Shown here one piece after another: positions 33,194 to 41,810 of a DNA stretch of 64,000 nt. Each line of letters starts with the position of its first letter. Position 1 is the stretch's first letter. The notes under the pieces are model-generated. The model was not told the origin of the DNA, made no database searches, and saw only the letters and a list, made by a program, of their open reading frames with translations. This stretch comes from Oscillospiraceae bacterium (GTDB lineage Bacteria; Bacillota; Clostridia; Oscillospirales; Oscillospiraceae): positions 1-64,000 of the forward strand of contig CAJTFN010000010.1 of NCBI GenBank assembly GCA_910575815.1, read 5' to 3'. The position numbers and the translations under genes are program-made.

Positions 33194-34012
33194 TCATTTC
33201 TTCGGTTCTTCCACAAGGCGGACGTCCAGCTTTTGATAGGGGATCTCCACCCCCGCCTGGGCGAACTCCCGCCGGAGATTCTCCGCCAGGGCAAACTGGG
33301 TGGTCCAGAAGTCCTCCGCCGAGGACCAGCAGTAGACGGTGAATTCAATGCCGCTCTCCCCGAAGGCGGTGAGGTACACCGAAGGGGCCGGGTCGGATAA
33401 AATGTGCTCCGTGGCCTCCACCGCCCGAATACAGGCGCTCTTTACCGTCTCCGTAGGCGCGTTGTAGGCCGCGCTCATCTTCCAGACGATCCGCCGGCGC
33501 CCCAGCACCGTGTAGTTGACGACCTTGGAGGCCGCCAGTTCCTTGTTGGGCAGCAAAGCCGTCAGGCCATCGGGGGTGGTTAGCTTCGTGTGGTTCAGGC
33601 TGATTTCCTCCACCGTGCCGGAGACCCCGCCGGACTCGATGAAGTCCCCAATGGTAAAGGGATGGGAGGACAGAATCACCAGTCCCCCGGCAACGTTGCC
33701 CAGCACATCCTCCGCCGCCAGGGTGACCCCCAGGGAACCCACGGACAACAGCGCCACCAGGGAGGTCATGTTGATTCCCAGAGTCCCCGCCGTGAACACC
33801 ACGGTCAGCGTGTACAGCAACAGCTTGACCAGCATGAGAATATAGCGCTGAATACGCTCTTCCAGCTTTGTGCGGCGGAGGAGGCGGCGGGTCAGCTTCA
33901 GCAGCAGCCGGACCGCCAGCAGACAGGCCAGCAGCGCCAGGGCGGCGGCCAGAATGTTTTCCAGGGCCAGCTTCCCGGCGAAGCGCTCCAGAGCGCCGTT
34001 CAGGTCGAACAC
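33194..34012 (-). CDS. Small-conductance mechanosensitive channel (MscS family)
   Basis: A 272-residue MscS-type protein: three membrane helices in the first ~110 residues, the pore helix with glycine/alanine spacing (SVGSLGVTLAAEDVLGNVAGGLVI), then the beta domain (HPFTIGDFIES, GTVEEISLNHTKLTTPDG) and a cytoplasmic alpha/beta domain. It opens under membrane tension to release osmolytes after down-shock. The start is GTG at 34012 with AAGGAGG. Confidence 0.9.
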   Translation of the reverse strand: MFDLNGALERFAGKLALENILAAALALLACLLAVRLLLKLTRRLLRRTKLEERIQRYILMLVKLLLYTLTVVFTAGTLGINMTSLVALLSVGSLGVTLAAEDVLGNVAGGLVILSSHPFTIGDFIESGGVSGTVEEISLNHTKLTTPDGLTALLPNKELAASKVVNYTVLGRRRIVWKMSAAYNAPTETVKSACIRAVEATEHILSDPAPSVYLTAFGESGIEFTVYCWSSAEDFWTTQFALAENLRREFAQAGVEIPYQKLDVRLVEEPKK

Positions 34013-34068
34013 AGGCGGGGCCTCCTTATAGAATGATTTTTATAAATAGAATAAGAAAAGGTTTTCCC

Positions 34069-35235
34069 TTAGTCGATCACCCGGACCCGGATGACGTTGG
34101 GCAGGCCCTTCAAATCCGTGATGACGGCGGGCTCGACCCTGGCCCCCAGGTCTACCAGGGTATAGGCGTAGTCGCCCTTACTCTTGTTGCTCAGGTTTTC
34201 CACGTTCACGCTGTCCCGGCTCAGCAGGGCGGTGATGCTGGCCAGCATGGCGGGGACGTTTTTGTGAATGACGCACAGACGCTGGATGCCGCTACGCTCC
34301 AGGTAAACATCCGGCAGATTGACGGAGTTCTTGATGTTTCCGTTCTCCAGATAGTCCCGCAGCTCCCCGGCGGCCATGACGGCGCAGTTCTGCTCGCTCT
34401 CCGGCGTGGAGGCCCCCAGATGGGGCATGGCGATGACGTGGGGATTCGTCACCAGCTGATTGGTGGGAAAATCGGTGACATAGGCCGTCACCTTCCCGGC
34501 ATCCAGAGCTGCCAGCAGGGCTTCGTCGTCCACAATGCCCCCCCGGGCCAGGTTGATGAGGCGTACCCCGGGCTTCATGGAGGCCAGGGCCTCGGCGCCG
34601 ATCATGTGGCGGGTTTTCTCATTGTAGTGAATGTGGGCGGTGATGTAGTCCGCCTTTTTATACAGCTCGAGGACGTCCCGGACCACGTGGACGTGCCGGT
34701 CCAGCCGGAGGGCGGCGTCCACGGAGAGGAAGGGATCGTAGCCGTAAACATCCATGCCCAGATCCAGGGCCACGTTGGCGACCAAAGAGCCGATGGCCCC
34801 CAGGCCGATGACGCCCAGGGATTTCCGGTAGAGCTCCGGGCCCACGAAAGCGGCCTTGCCCTTCTCCACCACGGCCTCCAGGTCCGCCCCGGCCTCGGCC
34901 TGCCGCCGGACCCAGCGCACCGCGCCGGTGACGTCCCGGGAGGAGATGAGCATGCCGCAGAGGACCAGCTCTTTCACGGCGTTGGCGTTGGCCCCGGGAG
35001 TGGAGAAGACGGCAATGCCAGCCTGAGAGCATCGGTCCAGGGGGAGGTTGTTCACCCCTACGCCGGCCCGGGCGATGGCCAGGAGCTGGTCGGGGAATTT
35101 GTAGTCCAGCAGATTGGCGGAGCGCACCAGAATGCCCTCCTCGTCCCGGACGTCTTCACCGGTCTCATAGATGGCGGGGTCCAGCTGGGCCAGACCCTCG
35201 GGAGCGATTTTATTGAAAATTCGAATACGATGCAT
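34069..35235 (-). CDS. D-3-phosphoglycerate dehydrogenase-like protein with ACT domain
   Basis: A 388-residue D-2-hydroxyacid dehydrogenase. NAD-binding GLGAIGSLVANVALDLGM (about 146-163), the catalytic Arg in INLARGGIVDDEAL, Glu and His near MPHLGASTPESE, and a C-terminal ACT domain (about 315-388). This is the short SerA form that makes 3-phosphohydroxypyruvate, the first step of serine synthesis; the ACT domain may sense serine. No serC lies beside it, so another hydroxyacid substrate is possible. Confidence 0.85.
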   Translation of the reverse strand: MHRIRIFNKIAPEGLAQLDPAIYETGEDVRDEEGILVRSANLLDYKFPDQLLAIARAGVGVNNLPLDRCSQAGIAVFSTPGANANAVKELVLCGMLISSRDVTGAVRWVRRQAEAGADLEAVVEKGKAAFVGPELYRKSLGVIGLGAIGSLVANVALDLGMDVYGYDPFLSVDAALRLDRHVHVVRDVLELYKKADYITAHIHYNEKTRHMIGAEALASMKPGVRLINLARGGIVDDEALLAALDAGKVTAYVTDFPTNQLVTNPHVIAMPHLGASTPESEQNCAVMAAGELRDYLENGNIKNSVNLPDVYLERSGIQRLCVIHKNVPAMLASITALLSRDSVNVENLSNKSKGDYAYTLVDLGARVEPAVITDLKGLPNVIRVRVID

Positions 35236-35455
35236 AATTGACCTCCAGAAACAGACGGAGGGCGGGGGACCGTCTCTCCGCCGCGTGTTTTTCTATAGTA
35301 TAATCCACTTTGCTTCCGGGAACAAGGTGCATTTCCACAGTATTTAGGCAAATTGTTGTTTTTGCCATGGAATTTTTGGAGAAAAGCTGCTATCATAGCG
35401 GCCATAAAACAACGGCTCGCCGGACGCCAAGCCCTCCGGCGGAAAGGAGAAGCGT

Positions 35456-35833
35456 ATGCCTATTTTTGCCATCAAGCCCCTGGCCCAGGATTTTCCCCTG
35501 TCCGATCCCGGGGAGGATTACCGCTCCGCACGCCGGGTGGAGCAGTTCCGGTTCAGCGGCCAAGCCATATATTTCCCCGCCTTTCCCGGCACGAAGTATC
35601 TCTCCTTTCAGGCCCTGACCAAGGCCCTGAGCCGGAACACCAGTCTGTCTCTCACGGGCTGCTGCGGCAAGGCTCTGCCCATGACCCGGCTGCGGCTGTA
35701 CTATGGCCAGGAGTTCTATCAGGACTTCCTCTTTGAAAAGCTGGACAGTGCGAACCAGGTGCTGGACGCCATTGCCGCCGCCCGGCCGGACCTGCCCCTG
35801 GAGCGGGAAACCCGGGGGCACAGCGCCGTCTGA
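35456..35833 (+). CDS. Hypothetical protein, 125 residues
   Basis: The ATG at 35456 has a strong AAAGGAGAAG site. The protein is soluble, with aromatic-rich strands (RFSGQAIYFPAFPGTKYLSF) and a C-terminal helix. No known domain is recognised. A terminator-like hairpin is 140 bp downstream. Confidence 0.6.
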   Translation: MPIFAIKPLAQDFPLSDPGEDYRSARRVEQFRFSGQAIYFPAFPGTKYLSFQALTKALSRNTSLSLTGCCGKALPMTRLRLYYGQEFYQDFLFEKLDSANQVLDAIAAARPDLPLERETRGHSAV

Positions 35834-35973
35834 CGCCGCCGCGCATAACACCTTTCCCCAGGGGAAAACTTTTCCGCGCAACGGCCTTTGGCTGGAGGGC
35901 GCGGGAGAAAGGGGCGGAGGGCTTCCGCCTGAAAAAAACGCGTTCTCCGGCGGACAGGGTCCAAGGGGAGAGA

Positions 35974-36008
35974 AACGCCGCCAGGGAAGGTCTCCCCGGC
36001 GGTTTTTT
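35974..36008 (+). terminator. Terminator of the 125-residue protein gene
   Basis: CGCCGCCAGG, loop, CCCCGGCGG then six T residues. Confidence 0.75.
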
Positions 36009-36039
36009 GCCCTTTTTGCGGGAATTTGCAAAATTCCTC

Positions 36040-36068
36040 TTGACCTTCCCCCCGCTGGAAGGTATATC
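36040..36068 (+). promoter_or_regulatory. merR promoter with dyad operator in the spacer
   Basis: TTGACC (36040-36045), 17-bp spacer, TATATC (36063-36068). The dyad ACCTTCC (36043-36049)/GGAAGGT (36057-36063) fills the spacer, the usual place for MerR binding, pointing to autoregulation. Most MerR-controlled promoters have 19-20 bp spacers, so a simple repressor mode is possible here. Confidence 0.65.
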
Positions 36069-36095
36069 ATGAGAACGAAAAACGAGGTGAGAGGC

Positions 36096-36746
36096 ATGAA
36101 AATTAACGAGGTGGAGGCCCTGGTGGGCATCACCCGGAAGAACATCCGCTTCTACGAGTCCGAGGGGCTGCTGACGCCCCGGAGGAACAGCGAGAACGGC
36201 TATCGGGACTATGGCGAGGGCGAGGTGCGGACCCTGCTGCAAATCAAGCTGATGCGAAAGCTGGGCGTTTCCCTGGAGGAGATCCGCCGGATGCAGAGCG
36301 GGGCCCACACCGTGGGGGACGGCATGCGCCGCCATCTGGTGACCCTGGAGCGGGACCGGGACAATCTGGAACAGGCCATCCGCCTTTGCGATGGCCTGAC
36401 GAACCGGCAGGAGCGCCTGGAGGATCTGGACGCTGCCGGTATTCTGACGGAGATGGAAACCATGGAACAGAGCGGAACCACCTTCCAGAACAAGCAGAAA
36501 AAGGACCTTCGGATTCGCTATGTGGCCCCGGTGGCCATCACAACGGTGATGGTTCTGCTGATGGGCGGCGTGATCGGATTGGTGCTGTGGATCATCGCGC
36601 TGGGCGTGGAGGACGCTCCGCCGGTGCTGATGCTGCTGATCCTGGCCCTGGCGCCCCTGGTCATCATCGGCGGCGTGGTGCTGGCTCTGGTCCAGAGAAT
36701 ACGGGAAATTGGGAGAGGAGAGATTGACGATGCGAAAAACTACTAA
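36096..36746 (+). CDS. MerR family regulator with two C-terminal membrane helices
   Basis: A 216-residue protein: MerR winged helix (about 1-70: MKINEVEALVGITRKNIRFYESEGLLTPRR is the family opening), a coiled-coil linker, and two hydrophobic segments (about 145-170 and 178-202) ending in the tail REIGRGEIDDAKNY. The ATG at 36096 is used because an earlier one (36069) directly adjoins the -10. A membrane-bound MerR protein is uncommon. The next gene overlaps it by 17 bp and shares the hydrophobic hairpin and tail, so the two probably act in one membrane complex. Confidence 0.8.
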   Translation: MKINEVEALVGITRKNIRFYESEGLLTPRRNSENGYRDYGEGEVRTLLQIKLMRKLGVSLEEIRRMQSGAHTVGDGMRRHLVTLERDRDNLEQAIRLCDGLTNRQERLEDLDAAGILTEMETMEQSGTTFQNKQKKDLRIRYVAPVAITTVMVLLMGGVIGLVLWIIALGVEDAPPVLMLLILALAPLVIIGGVVLALVQRIREIGRGEIDDAKNY

Positions 36747-36996
36747 AAAGAAGATTGCTCCCATTGTGATTGCCACGGTGGTGGTGCTGTATGTGGGGCC
36801 GCTGGTTTTGATGCTTCTGGCGTCCATGGGCAGCCTCTTCGGGGAGGACGGACCGGCCTCGGCGCTGTTTGCCCTGGCTTTTTTGATGGCTTACCTGCTC
36901 CTGGGCGGCGCGGTGGTGATTGGAGTCCTCAAGGCTCTGGTTCAGCGGCTGCATGAGATCGACGGCGGCGAGGAAGAGGAGGCCAGCCGGTACTGA
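36730..36996 (+). CDS. Small two-helix membrane protein, homologous to the MerR tail
   Basis: An 88-residue protein with two hydrophobic segments (about 10-32 and 46-70) and the C-terminal tail LHEIDGGEEEEASRY, like the end of the MerR protein upstream and of the 86-residue protein at 38010. The ATG at 36730 follows GGAGAGGAGAG and overlaps the merR end, so it is co-expressed. Function unknown. Confidence 0.65.
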   Translation: MRKTTKKKIAPIVIATVVVLYVGPLVLMLLASMGSLFGEDGPASALFALAFLMAYLLLGGAVVIGVLKALVQRLHEIDGGEEEEASRY

Positions 36997-37044
36997 AAAA
37001 CCTGTGCTTCCAGCAAATCCAGGCTCTGAGACTGTCCTGAGACG

Positions 37045-37080
37045 AAAAAACGGCGGAACGCCGTTTCAGACGTTCCGCCG
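37045..37080 (-). terminator. Terminator of the PilZ gene
   Basis: Minus-strand stem CGGCGGAACG/CGTTCCGCCG followed by six T residues; it lies between convergent genes and may also stop the merR unit. Confidence 0.85.
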
Positions 37081-37105
37081 AGATACGCGACGCCGGACGG
37101 GCGGG

Positions 37106-37837
37106 TTACCAGTGCCCCTCCTCGGAGCGGCTGTGCTCCCGCCGGTTCCCCAGCTGCATGTTAAAGAGAATCTTCGTCAGGGCATTGATCTCCTCTTTTT
37201 TCAGCTGGGCGAAGAGAATGCCGTACCGGAACTCCTTGGGGCCGCACTCAATGACCCGGATGACCTCGCCCACGAAGTCCATGGCGACATAGTCCTCCAG
37301 CTTCACCTTCAGGCGAAGCACTTCGCCCTCCCCGTGAAGGTACTCCGACTGGAGGCAGCAGCCCCCGGTGCTGATGTCCACCAGGGTGCAGGCCTCGGGC
37401 CGCTCGAAGCGCTCGTCGTTCATGTAGAAAATGGAGATGGGCGCGTTCACCGACAGGCGGAAGGTGTCCCGGTGATTGTCGTGGACCTCCGGCTCCAGGT
37501 CCTTGAGCTGCATCAGCGTCCGGCTGGACTCCACCACGGTGGCCCGGAGGTAAAACTGCATCATTTTGTTGTCGCAGCCCCGGACGTACACCGTGCTGTC
37601 CGGTGGGCAAACCTTGAAGGACAGCCCGCCCGGGAGACGGCCCATGGTCAGCTCTCCCGTTGAATGGGAGGTGATGAGGCCGGTGTTCAGCACCCGCCCG
37701 CTTTTCTCCACGACCTCGACGGGCATTTCATTGCAGATCTCGGGGAAGCCCGAATCCTCCTCCTCCGCCGGCTGAACCGGAGTGGTATCCAGTTCCAGGT
37801 ATTCCTGATCGCGGGACAAAAAAGAAAAAAGACCCAT
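37106..37837 (-). CDS. PilZ domain protein, c-di-GMP receptor candidate
   Basis: A 243-residue protein with an N-terminal YcgR-like domain (about 30-115) and a C-terminal PilZ domain (about 118-225) holding both nucleotide-binding signatures: the RxxxR in HRDTFRLSV and DISTGG. This layout is typical of flagellar-brake proteins of the YcgR type, but no motility gene is nearby. An AGGTGGTG site precedes the ATG. It should bind cyclic di-GMP and act on an unknown partner. Confidence 0.82.
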   Translation of the reverse strand: MGLFSFLSRDQEYLELDTTPVQPAEEEDSGFPEICNEMPVEVVEKSGRVLNTGLITSHSTGELTMGRLPGGLSFKVCPPDSTVYVRGCDNKMMQFYLRATVVESSRTLMQLKDLEPEVHDNHRDTFRLSVNAPISIFYMNDERFERPEACTLVDISTGGCCLQSEYLHGEGEVLRLKVKLEDYVAMDFVGEVIRVIECGPKEFRYGILFAQLKKEEINALTKILFNMQLGNRREHSRSEEGHW

Positions 37838-38009
37838 ACCGCACCACCTATATCAAAATTAAAATCTTATAAGGTTATATGACCGGAAACGGCTTTGTGA
37901 TTACCGCTTCTTGGACATTATATCATAAATAGGCTCCCGCCGCAAGTCTTTCCCGCGATCCGGCGGGGACCAAAAGCTGGAACCTGTAAAAAAGGAGGAA
38001 ACACGTACG

Positions 38010-38270
38010 ATGATTTCGAAGGAATCCCAGAAGCGCCGCCGGAGACGGCAGGCCGTGACAGCCGTGGTGCTGTTCGCGCTGATTCAGTTGGCCTGCGCCG
38101 CCTTCTTTGCCGCGCTGTGCTTTATTCCGGACCTGCCTGGGTGGGCCGCCGGTCTCTTCGCCGCCCTGGCCGGGGGGTGTGGAGTGCTGGTAATCCCCGC
38201 TCTGGTTGTGTTAAAAGAACGTTTTGTAGAAATTGAAGGAGGAGAATTTGATGCTGCTGCTGAATATTGA
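38010..38270 (+). CDS. Small two-helix membrane protein
   Basis: An 86-residue protein: basic N-terminus (KRRRRRQ), two membrane segments (about 15-37 and 43-65) and the tail RFVEIEGGEFDAAAEY. The tail repeats the pattern found in the MerR-fused and stand-alone proteins at 36096-36996. An AAAGGAGGAAA site is upstream; the last 20 bp overlap the YbjQ gene, so both are translated together. Confidence 0.7.
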   Translation: MISKESQKRRRRRQAVTAVVLFALIQLACAAFFAALCFIPDLPGWAAGLFAALAGGCGVLVIPALVVLKERFVEIEGGEFDAAAEY

Positions 38271-38562
38271 TCATGTGCCCGGAAAAGAGATCGAGGCCCT
38301 TGGAATCGTGAAGGGAACGGTGGTCCAGTCCAAGAACTTCGGAAAGGACTTTATGGCCGGAATGAAAACCCTGGTGGGAGGCGAAATCGCGGGCTACACC
38401 GAAATGCTGACCGAGGCCCGGCAGATTGCCACCAAGCGCATGGTGGACGAGGCCGACGCCCTGGGGGCCGACGCCGTCGTGAACATCCGCTACGGCTCTT
38501 CTTCCGTGATGCAGGGCGCCGCCGAGGTGGTGGCCTATGGCACGGCGGTAAAGCTTCTGTAA
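38251..38562 (+). CDS. YbjQ/UPF0145 family protein
   Basis: A 103-residue heavy-metal-binding-like YbjQ protein: the opening with EIEALGIVKGTVVQSKNFGKD, then GGEIAGYTEMLTEARQIATKRMVDEADALGADAVVNIRY. Family members form beta-rich oligomers of unknown role. The ATG at 38251 follows GGAGGAGAA. It overlaps the MBL gene by one base (TAATG). Confidence 0.85.
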   Translation: MLLLNIDHVPGKEIEALGIVKGTVVQSKNFGKDFMAGMKTLVGGEIAGYTEMLTEARQIATKRMVDEADALGADAVVNIRYGSSSVMQGAAEVVAYGTAVKLL

Positions 38563-39275
38563 TGCGGGTCACGTTTCTGGAACACAGCGGCTTTTTGGTG
38601 GAGACGGGCTTCGCCGCGCTGCTGTTTGACTGGTGGAAGGGAGAGCTCCCGGCGCTGCCGCCGGGGGTTCCCCTGTACGTCTTTGCCAGCCATGTGCACC
38701 CGGACCACTTCGACCCGAAGATCTTCGCCCTGAACGACGGGAACCGGGACGTTTCTTTCCTCCTGGGCAAGGGCGTCTCCCTGGACCCCCGCCACCTCCA
38801 GCGATGGGGCGTTTCCCCGGAGACGGTGGAAAAGGCCCGGGTCCGTCAAGGCGGCCAGACCCTCTCCCTGCCCCAGGCGGAGATCGAGACCCTGTCCTCC
38901 AGCGACGAGGGCGTCGCCTTTTTGGTGACGCTGCCGGATGGCCGGACCGTCTTCCACGCCGGGGATCTGAACTGGTGGCACTGGGAGGGGGAGGACCGGG
39001 CCTGGAACCGGAACATGGAGGTCAATTTCAAGAAGTACACAGAGCCTCTCCGGGGCCGGAAAATCGACCTGGCCATGCTGCCCCTGGATCCCCGGCTGGG
39101 AGAGGCGGGCTTCTGGGGCCCGGCGTATTTCCTTGAAACGGCGGATATCCGGCACTTTTTACCCATGCACCAATGGGGAGACTTTGAGTTTAGCAGGAAA
39201 TTTCTGGAAGAGAACCCGGCCTTTACAGAGCGGACGGTTCCGGTGGAACGGGCGGGACAGGTCTTCACCTTCTGA
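38562..39275 (+). CDS. MBL-fold metallohydrolase
   Basis: A 237-residue metallo-beta-lactamase-fold protein: SHVHPDHFD (the HxHxDH metal motif, about residues 46-54), GDLNWWHWEG, and late PLDPRLG and MHQWGD positions for further ligands. It looks like the UlaG/RomA-like branch; the substrate is unknown. Translationally coupled to the YbjQ gene before it. Confidence 0.85.
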   Translation: MRVTFLEHSGFLVETGFAALLFDWWKGELPALPPGVPLYVFASHVHPDHFDPKIFALNDGNRDVSFLLGKGVSLDPRHLQRWGVSPETVEKARVRQGGQTLSLPQAEIETLSSSDEGVAFLVTLPDGRTVFHAGDLNWWHWEGEDRAWNRNMEVNFKKYTEPLRGRKIDLAMLPLDPRLGEAGFWGPAYFLETADIRHFLPMHQWGDFEFSRKFLEENPAFTERTVPVERAGQVFTF

Positions 39276-39341
39276 CAAGGGAAAGCCCTGTCCGGCCAGG
39301 CGGCGAGGGACGAAGGGATTCCATAAGGAGGGTGGTTCATT

Positions 39342-39497
39342 GTGTATGCGGTAGGAGCTGCCGGCGTGCTTTTGCTCCTCGTGGGCGTTTTTCTCTTAAC
39401 CCGGCAGGCGGACGGCCCGCTGCTCATCGTTGGCATCATCTGTATCCTGCTGGGCATCGTCCTTACCAGGATCAGCCGGGCGAACCGAAGAAGATAA
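39342..39497 (+). CDS. Small two-helix membrane protein, 51 residues
   Basis: The start is GTG at 39342 after AAGGAGGGTGG. Two hydrophobic segments (VGAAGVLLLLVGVFLL and LLIVGIICILLGIVL) are joined by a short polar turn, and the end is basic (RISRANRRR). The gene is too short for usual ORF cut-offs; ribosome site, codon use and a terminator 45 bp after the stop support it. Function unknown. Confidence 0.6.
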   Translation: MYAVGAAGVLLLLVGVFLLTRQADGPLLIVGIICILLGIVLTRISRANRRR

Positions 39498-39540
39498 CTC
39501 CCCTCTCGAGCGGCCCGCGTTCCGCCGGGGAGGAAACGCC

Positions 39541-39570
39541 AGCGCCCCGCCGTCAAGGCGGGGCGCTTTC
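39541..39570. terminator. Terminator between convergent genes
   Basis: AGCGCCCCGCC, loop GTCAA, GGCGGGGCGCT, then TTCTC. It serves the small membrane-protein gene and the cdd gene. Confidence 0.85.
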
Positions 39571-39972
39571 TCATTCGTCCTTCAGCAGATACTTGGGGCC
39601 GAAGCCGTGGGGCAGCAGTTCCCGGAGGGGCAGGGCCAGCTCCTCGCCCTTGGCGTTGAGGCTGATGACCTCCATGTCCGGGGCGAACTCGTACAGCACC
39701 TGCCGGCAGACGGCGCAGGGGACGCAGAAGTCCTCGCACCGGCCCGCCACCACGATGCGGACAAAGTCCTGGCGCCCTTCGCTGACGGCCTTGGCCACGG
39801 CCACCCGCTCGGCGCAGAGGGTGGGGGAGTAGGCGGCGTTCTCGATGTTGCAGCCGGTGAAGACCGTGCCGTCGGAGCACTCCAGGGCCGCGCCCACGGG
39901 GAAGTGGGAGTAGGGGATGTAGGCCCGGTCCAGCATGGCCACGGCGGCGGCTTTCAGTTCTTCTCTTGTCAT
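39571..39972 (-). CDS. cdd: Cytidine deaminase
   Basis: A 133-residue homotetrameric-type cytidine deaminase: FPVGAALE, GCNIENAAYSPTLCAER with the first zinc Cys and catalytic Glu, and PCAVCRQVL with the other two zinc Cys. It converts cytidine and deoxycytidine to uridine forms for salvage. AAGGAGGAAT precedes the ATG. Last gene of a unit with the deacetylase and the frameshifted gene. Confidence 0.93.
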   Translation of the reverse strand: MTREELKAAAVAMLDRAYIPYSHFPVGAALECSDGTVFTGCNIENAAYSPTLCAERVAVAKAVSEGRQDFVRIVVAGRCEDFCVPCAVCRQVLYEFAPDMEVISLNAKGEELALPLRELLPHGFGPKYLLKDE

Positions 39973-39990
39973 GGCGTAGATTCCTCCTTG

Positions 39991-40331
39991 TCAGGTTTCG
40001 TCGAAGACGGCGCGCAGGACGGGAACCGTGTCCGTGTCTGCGGCGCCTTCGTTTATAAGCGCTGTATCATAATATAGCACAACCGTGCCATTTCCATTCC
40101 GCCTGTAGACGTCCCCGAAGAAGCCGGAGAGCGTCCCGTCCGGCTCCCCCAGGCGGCGAGAATCTCCCGCCGGGTTCGGCCTTCAAGAATCGCGGAAGCT
40201 TCCCCCTCGCAAATCTCCGGCGGCGGGGGAATCCCCGGCGCGGGCGGAGTCCGGAGGATGAGACCCAAGGCGATCCCCAGTGCCGCCAGAGCCGCGGCGC
40301 TGGGAATCCGGCTTTTCGCCAGCCAGGTCAC
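39991..40331 (-). pseudogene. Membrane-anchored small protein with a one-base frameshift
   Basis: GTG at 40331 overlaps the deacetylase stop (GTGA) after a GGGAGGTGAG site. The first 61 residues give a signal anchor (ALAALGIALGLIL) and EASAILEGRTRREILAAWG. At the run of five G (40150-40146) the coding sense moves to another frame, which continues as EPDGTLSGFFGDVYRRNGNG and ends at 39991. One extra G would restore a ~113-residue protein reading AAWGEPDGTLSGFFGDVY, a natural continuation. Either a true frameshift mutation or a homopolymer sequencing error. Function unknown. Confidence 0.7.
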
Positions 40332-41545
40332 TCCCAGCTCACCTCCCTTTGGGGCCGTACCGTCAGGTCGATGATGTCCTTGGCGTCGTAGAACTGTAAG
40401 TAGCGGTCCCGGGAGTGCCGCAGGGTGGTGCCATCGGGGTGGAGCCGGTCGCAGATCACGGCGCAGATGTCCTTTTTGATGAAGCTGAAGCTCTCCACCC
40501 CCACGGAGCAAAAGACCCGGAAGCCCTTGCTCTGCAAGTATTGGAAGGCGGGGCCCGTCAGGGTCCAGTCGTTGCCGTCGGGGCGCTCGCCGTGGGGATA
40601 GAAGAGGATGGTGGTTTCTCCCACCAGGCTGCCTACCTCATCCAGCCAGCGCTGCGTGTCCGCTTCAATGCGGGTCATGTTCCCATCCCCCAGGCGGATG
40701 TGGCCCCAGGTGTGGCTGCCGAAGGTCCAGCCGGTGCGGCGGAGTTCCTCGACGATGGGCTGGACGGCTTCCCGCTCTTTCTGGCGGGTGGCCTCCTTGG
40801 CGTCGTCCCAGGCCTTGGTGTCCGTCTGGGTGCGGTAGCCCAGGATGCCCTCGTAGCCCGTCAGGCTCAGACAACCCTTGGCCCCGAAGGGGGAGAAGTC
40901 CGGGTGCTCTTCCACGAATTTGTCCAGAATCGGGATGGCGTCCAAATCCCGGCTGACCACCTCGCTGCCCGCCGGGTCCAGGCCCCAGGAGGCGATTTTC
41001 AAGTCGTCCCCGATGATGAGCTTGTGGGCAAAGCCGTTTTCCAGCATGTAGGGATAGTAATTCGTGTCGTCGTAGCTGAGGACTAGGGGCTTTTTCCCCT
41101 CGGGAAGGTAGAGGGTGTTCCGGACCATCTTAGGCTGCCCGTCTTCTCCGGCGGTTTCGCTCCAGACGCTGTTGATGTCCACCAGCACATAACCCTTGTC
41201 GTACACGCTTTGAAGGATGCGGTTGTACTCGTCCACAGTGACCATGAAGTCGTCCAACCCGTTGGCCTGGGTATCGCCGTCAAAGGCCAGTTCCGGGTAG
41301 GCGATGACGGGGTGAAAGAAAAGGTGCTCCACCACGCCGTTCCAGGGGACGTAACCCTCCTGCTGGACGGTGGGGTCGCCGATCTCATAGGGCTCGGGAG
41401 CGGCGGGCGGCGCGGGTTCTTCCGGCGGGGCGGCTTCCTCCTCCGGCGGCTCCGGGGGAAGCTCTTCGGGAGGGGGCGGGGGCGCTGCGGCGGAGCAGGC
41501 GGAGAGAAGCAGGAGCAGGAGCCATAGGTTCAGTAAACGGCGCAT
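40328..41545 (-). CDS. Polysaccharide deacetylase lipoprotein
   Basis: A 405-residue lipoprotein: lipobox LSAC (Cys about 17), a Pro/Glu-rich linker (about 22-55), then a NodB-like domain with VLSYDDTNYY (Asp-Asp catalytic/metal pair), SHTWGH (metal His pair) and LFYPHGER. It probably removes acetyl groups from cell-wall sugars outside the membrane. The ATG at 41545 is used; the longer frame to 41782 has no signal sequence at its start. First gene of the unit with cdd. Confidence 0.85.
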   Translation of the reverse strand: MRRLLNLWLLLLLLSACSAAAPPPPPEELPPEPPEEEAAPPEEPAPPAAPEPYEIGDPTVQQEGYVPWNGVVEHLFFHPVIAYPELAFDGDTQANGLDDFMVTVDEYNRILQSVYDKGYVLVDINSVWSETAGEDGQPKMVRNTLYLPEGKKPLVLSYDDTNYYPYMLENGFAHKLIIGDDLKIASWGLDPAGSEVVSRDLDAIPILDKFVEEHPDFSPFGAKGCLSLTGYEGILGYRTQTDTKAWDDAKEATRQKEREAVQPIVEELRRTGWTFGSHTWGHIRLGDGNMTRIEADTQRWLDEVGSLVGETTILFYPHGERPDGNDWTLTGPAFQYLQSKGFRVFCSVGVESFSFIKKDICAVICDRLHPDGTTLRHSRDRYLQFYDAKDIIDLTVRPQREVSWE

Positions 41546-41810
41546 ATTGTAAGCGTCCTTTCTGTGAAAAATCTGGTGCTCCCAGTATAACAGATATTTC
41601 GACAAAAAGCTGTAACAAAATTGTGACAGTTTTTGCGGCGGACGGTCTTCGGGAAGCGTTCGATCTAAGAACACGGTTATGCGGGCGGAGGCACAGGGGT
41701 TCACCGGAATAGGCGCGCGGAGGCCTCCCCGGCGGAGAAGACCCTTGCAAAGTCGCCCGTTTTGTAGTATATTTGAAAACACTTCTCAATTTTCCTGAAA
41801 GAAGATGCCT

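Noticed and set aside
40053-40511. 152-residue minus-strand frame
   Set aside because: Its first half is a shadow of the deacetylase gene and its last part follows the wrong frame after the G5 run; replaced by the frameshifted gene at 39991-40331.
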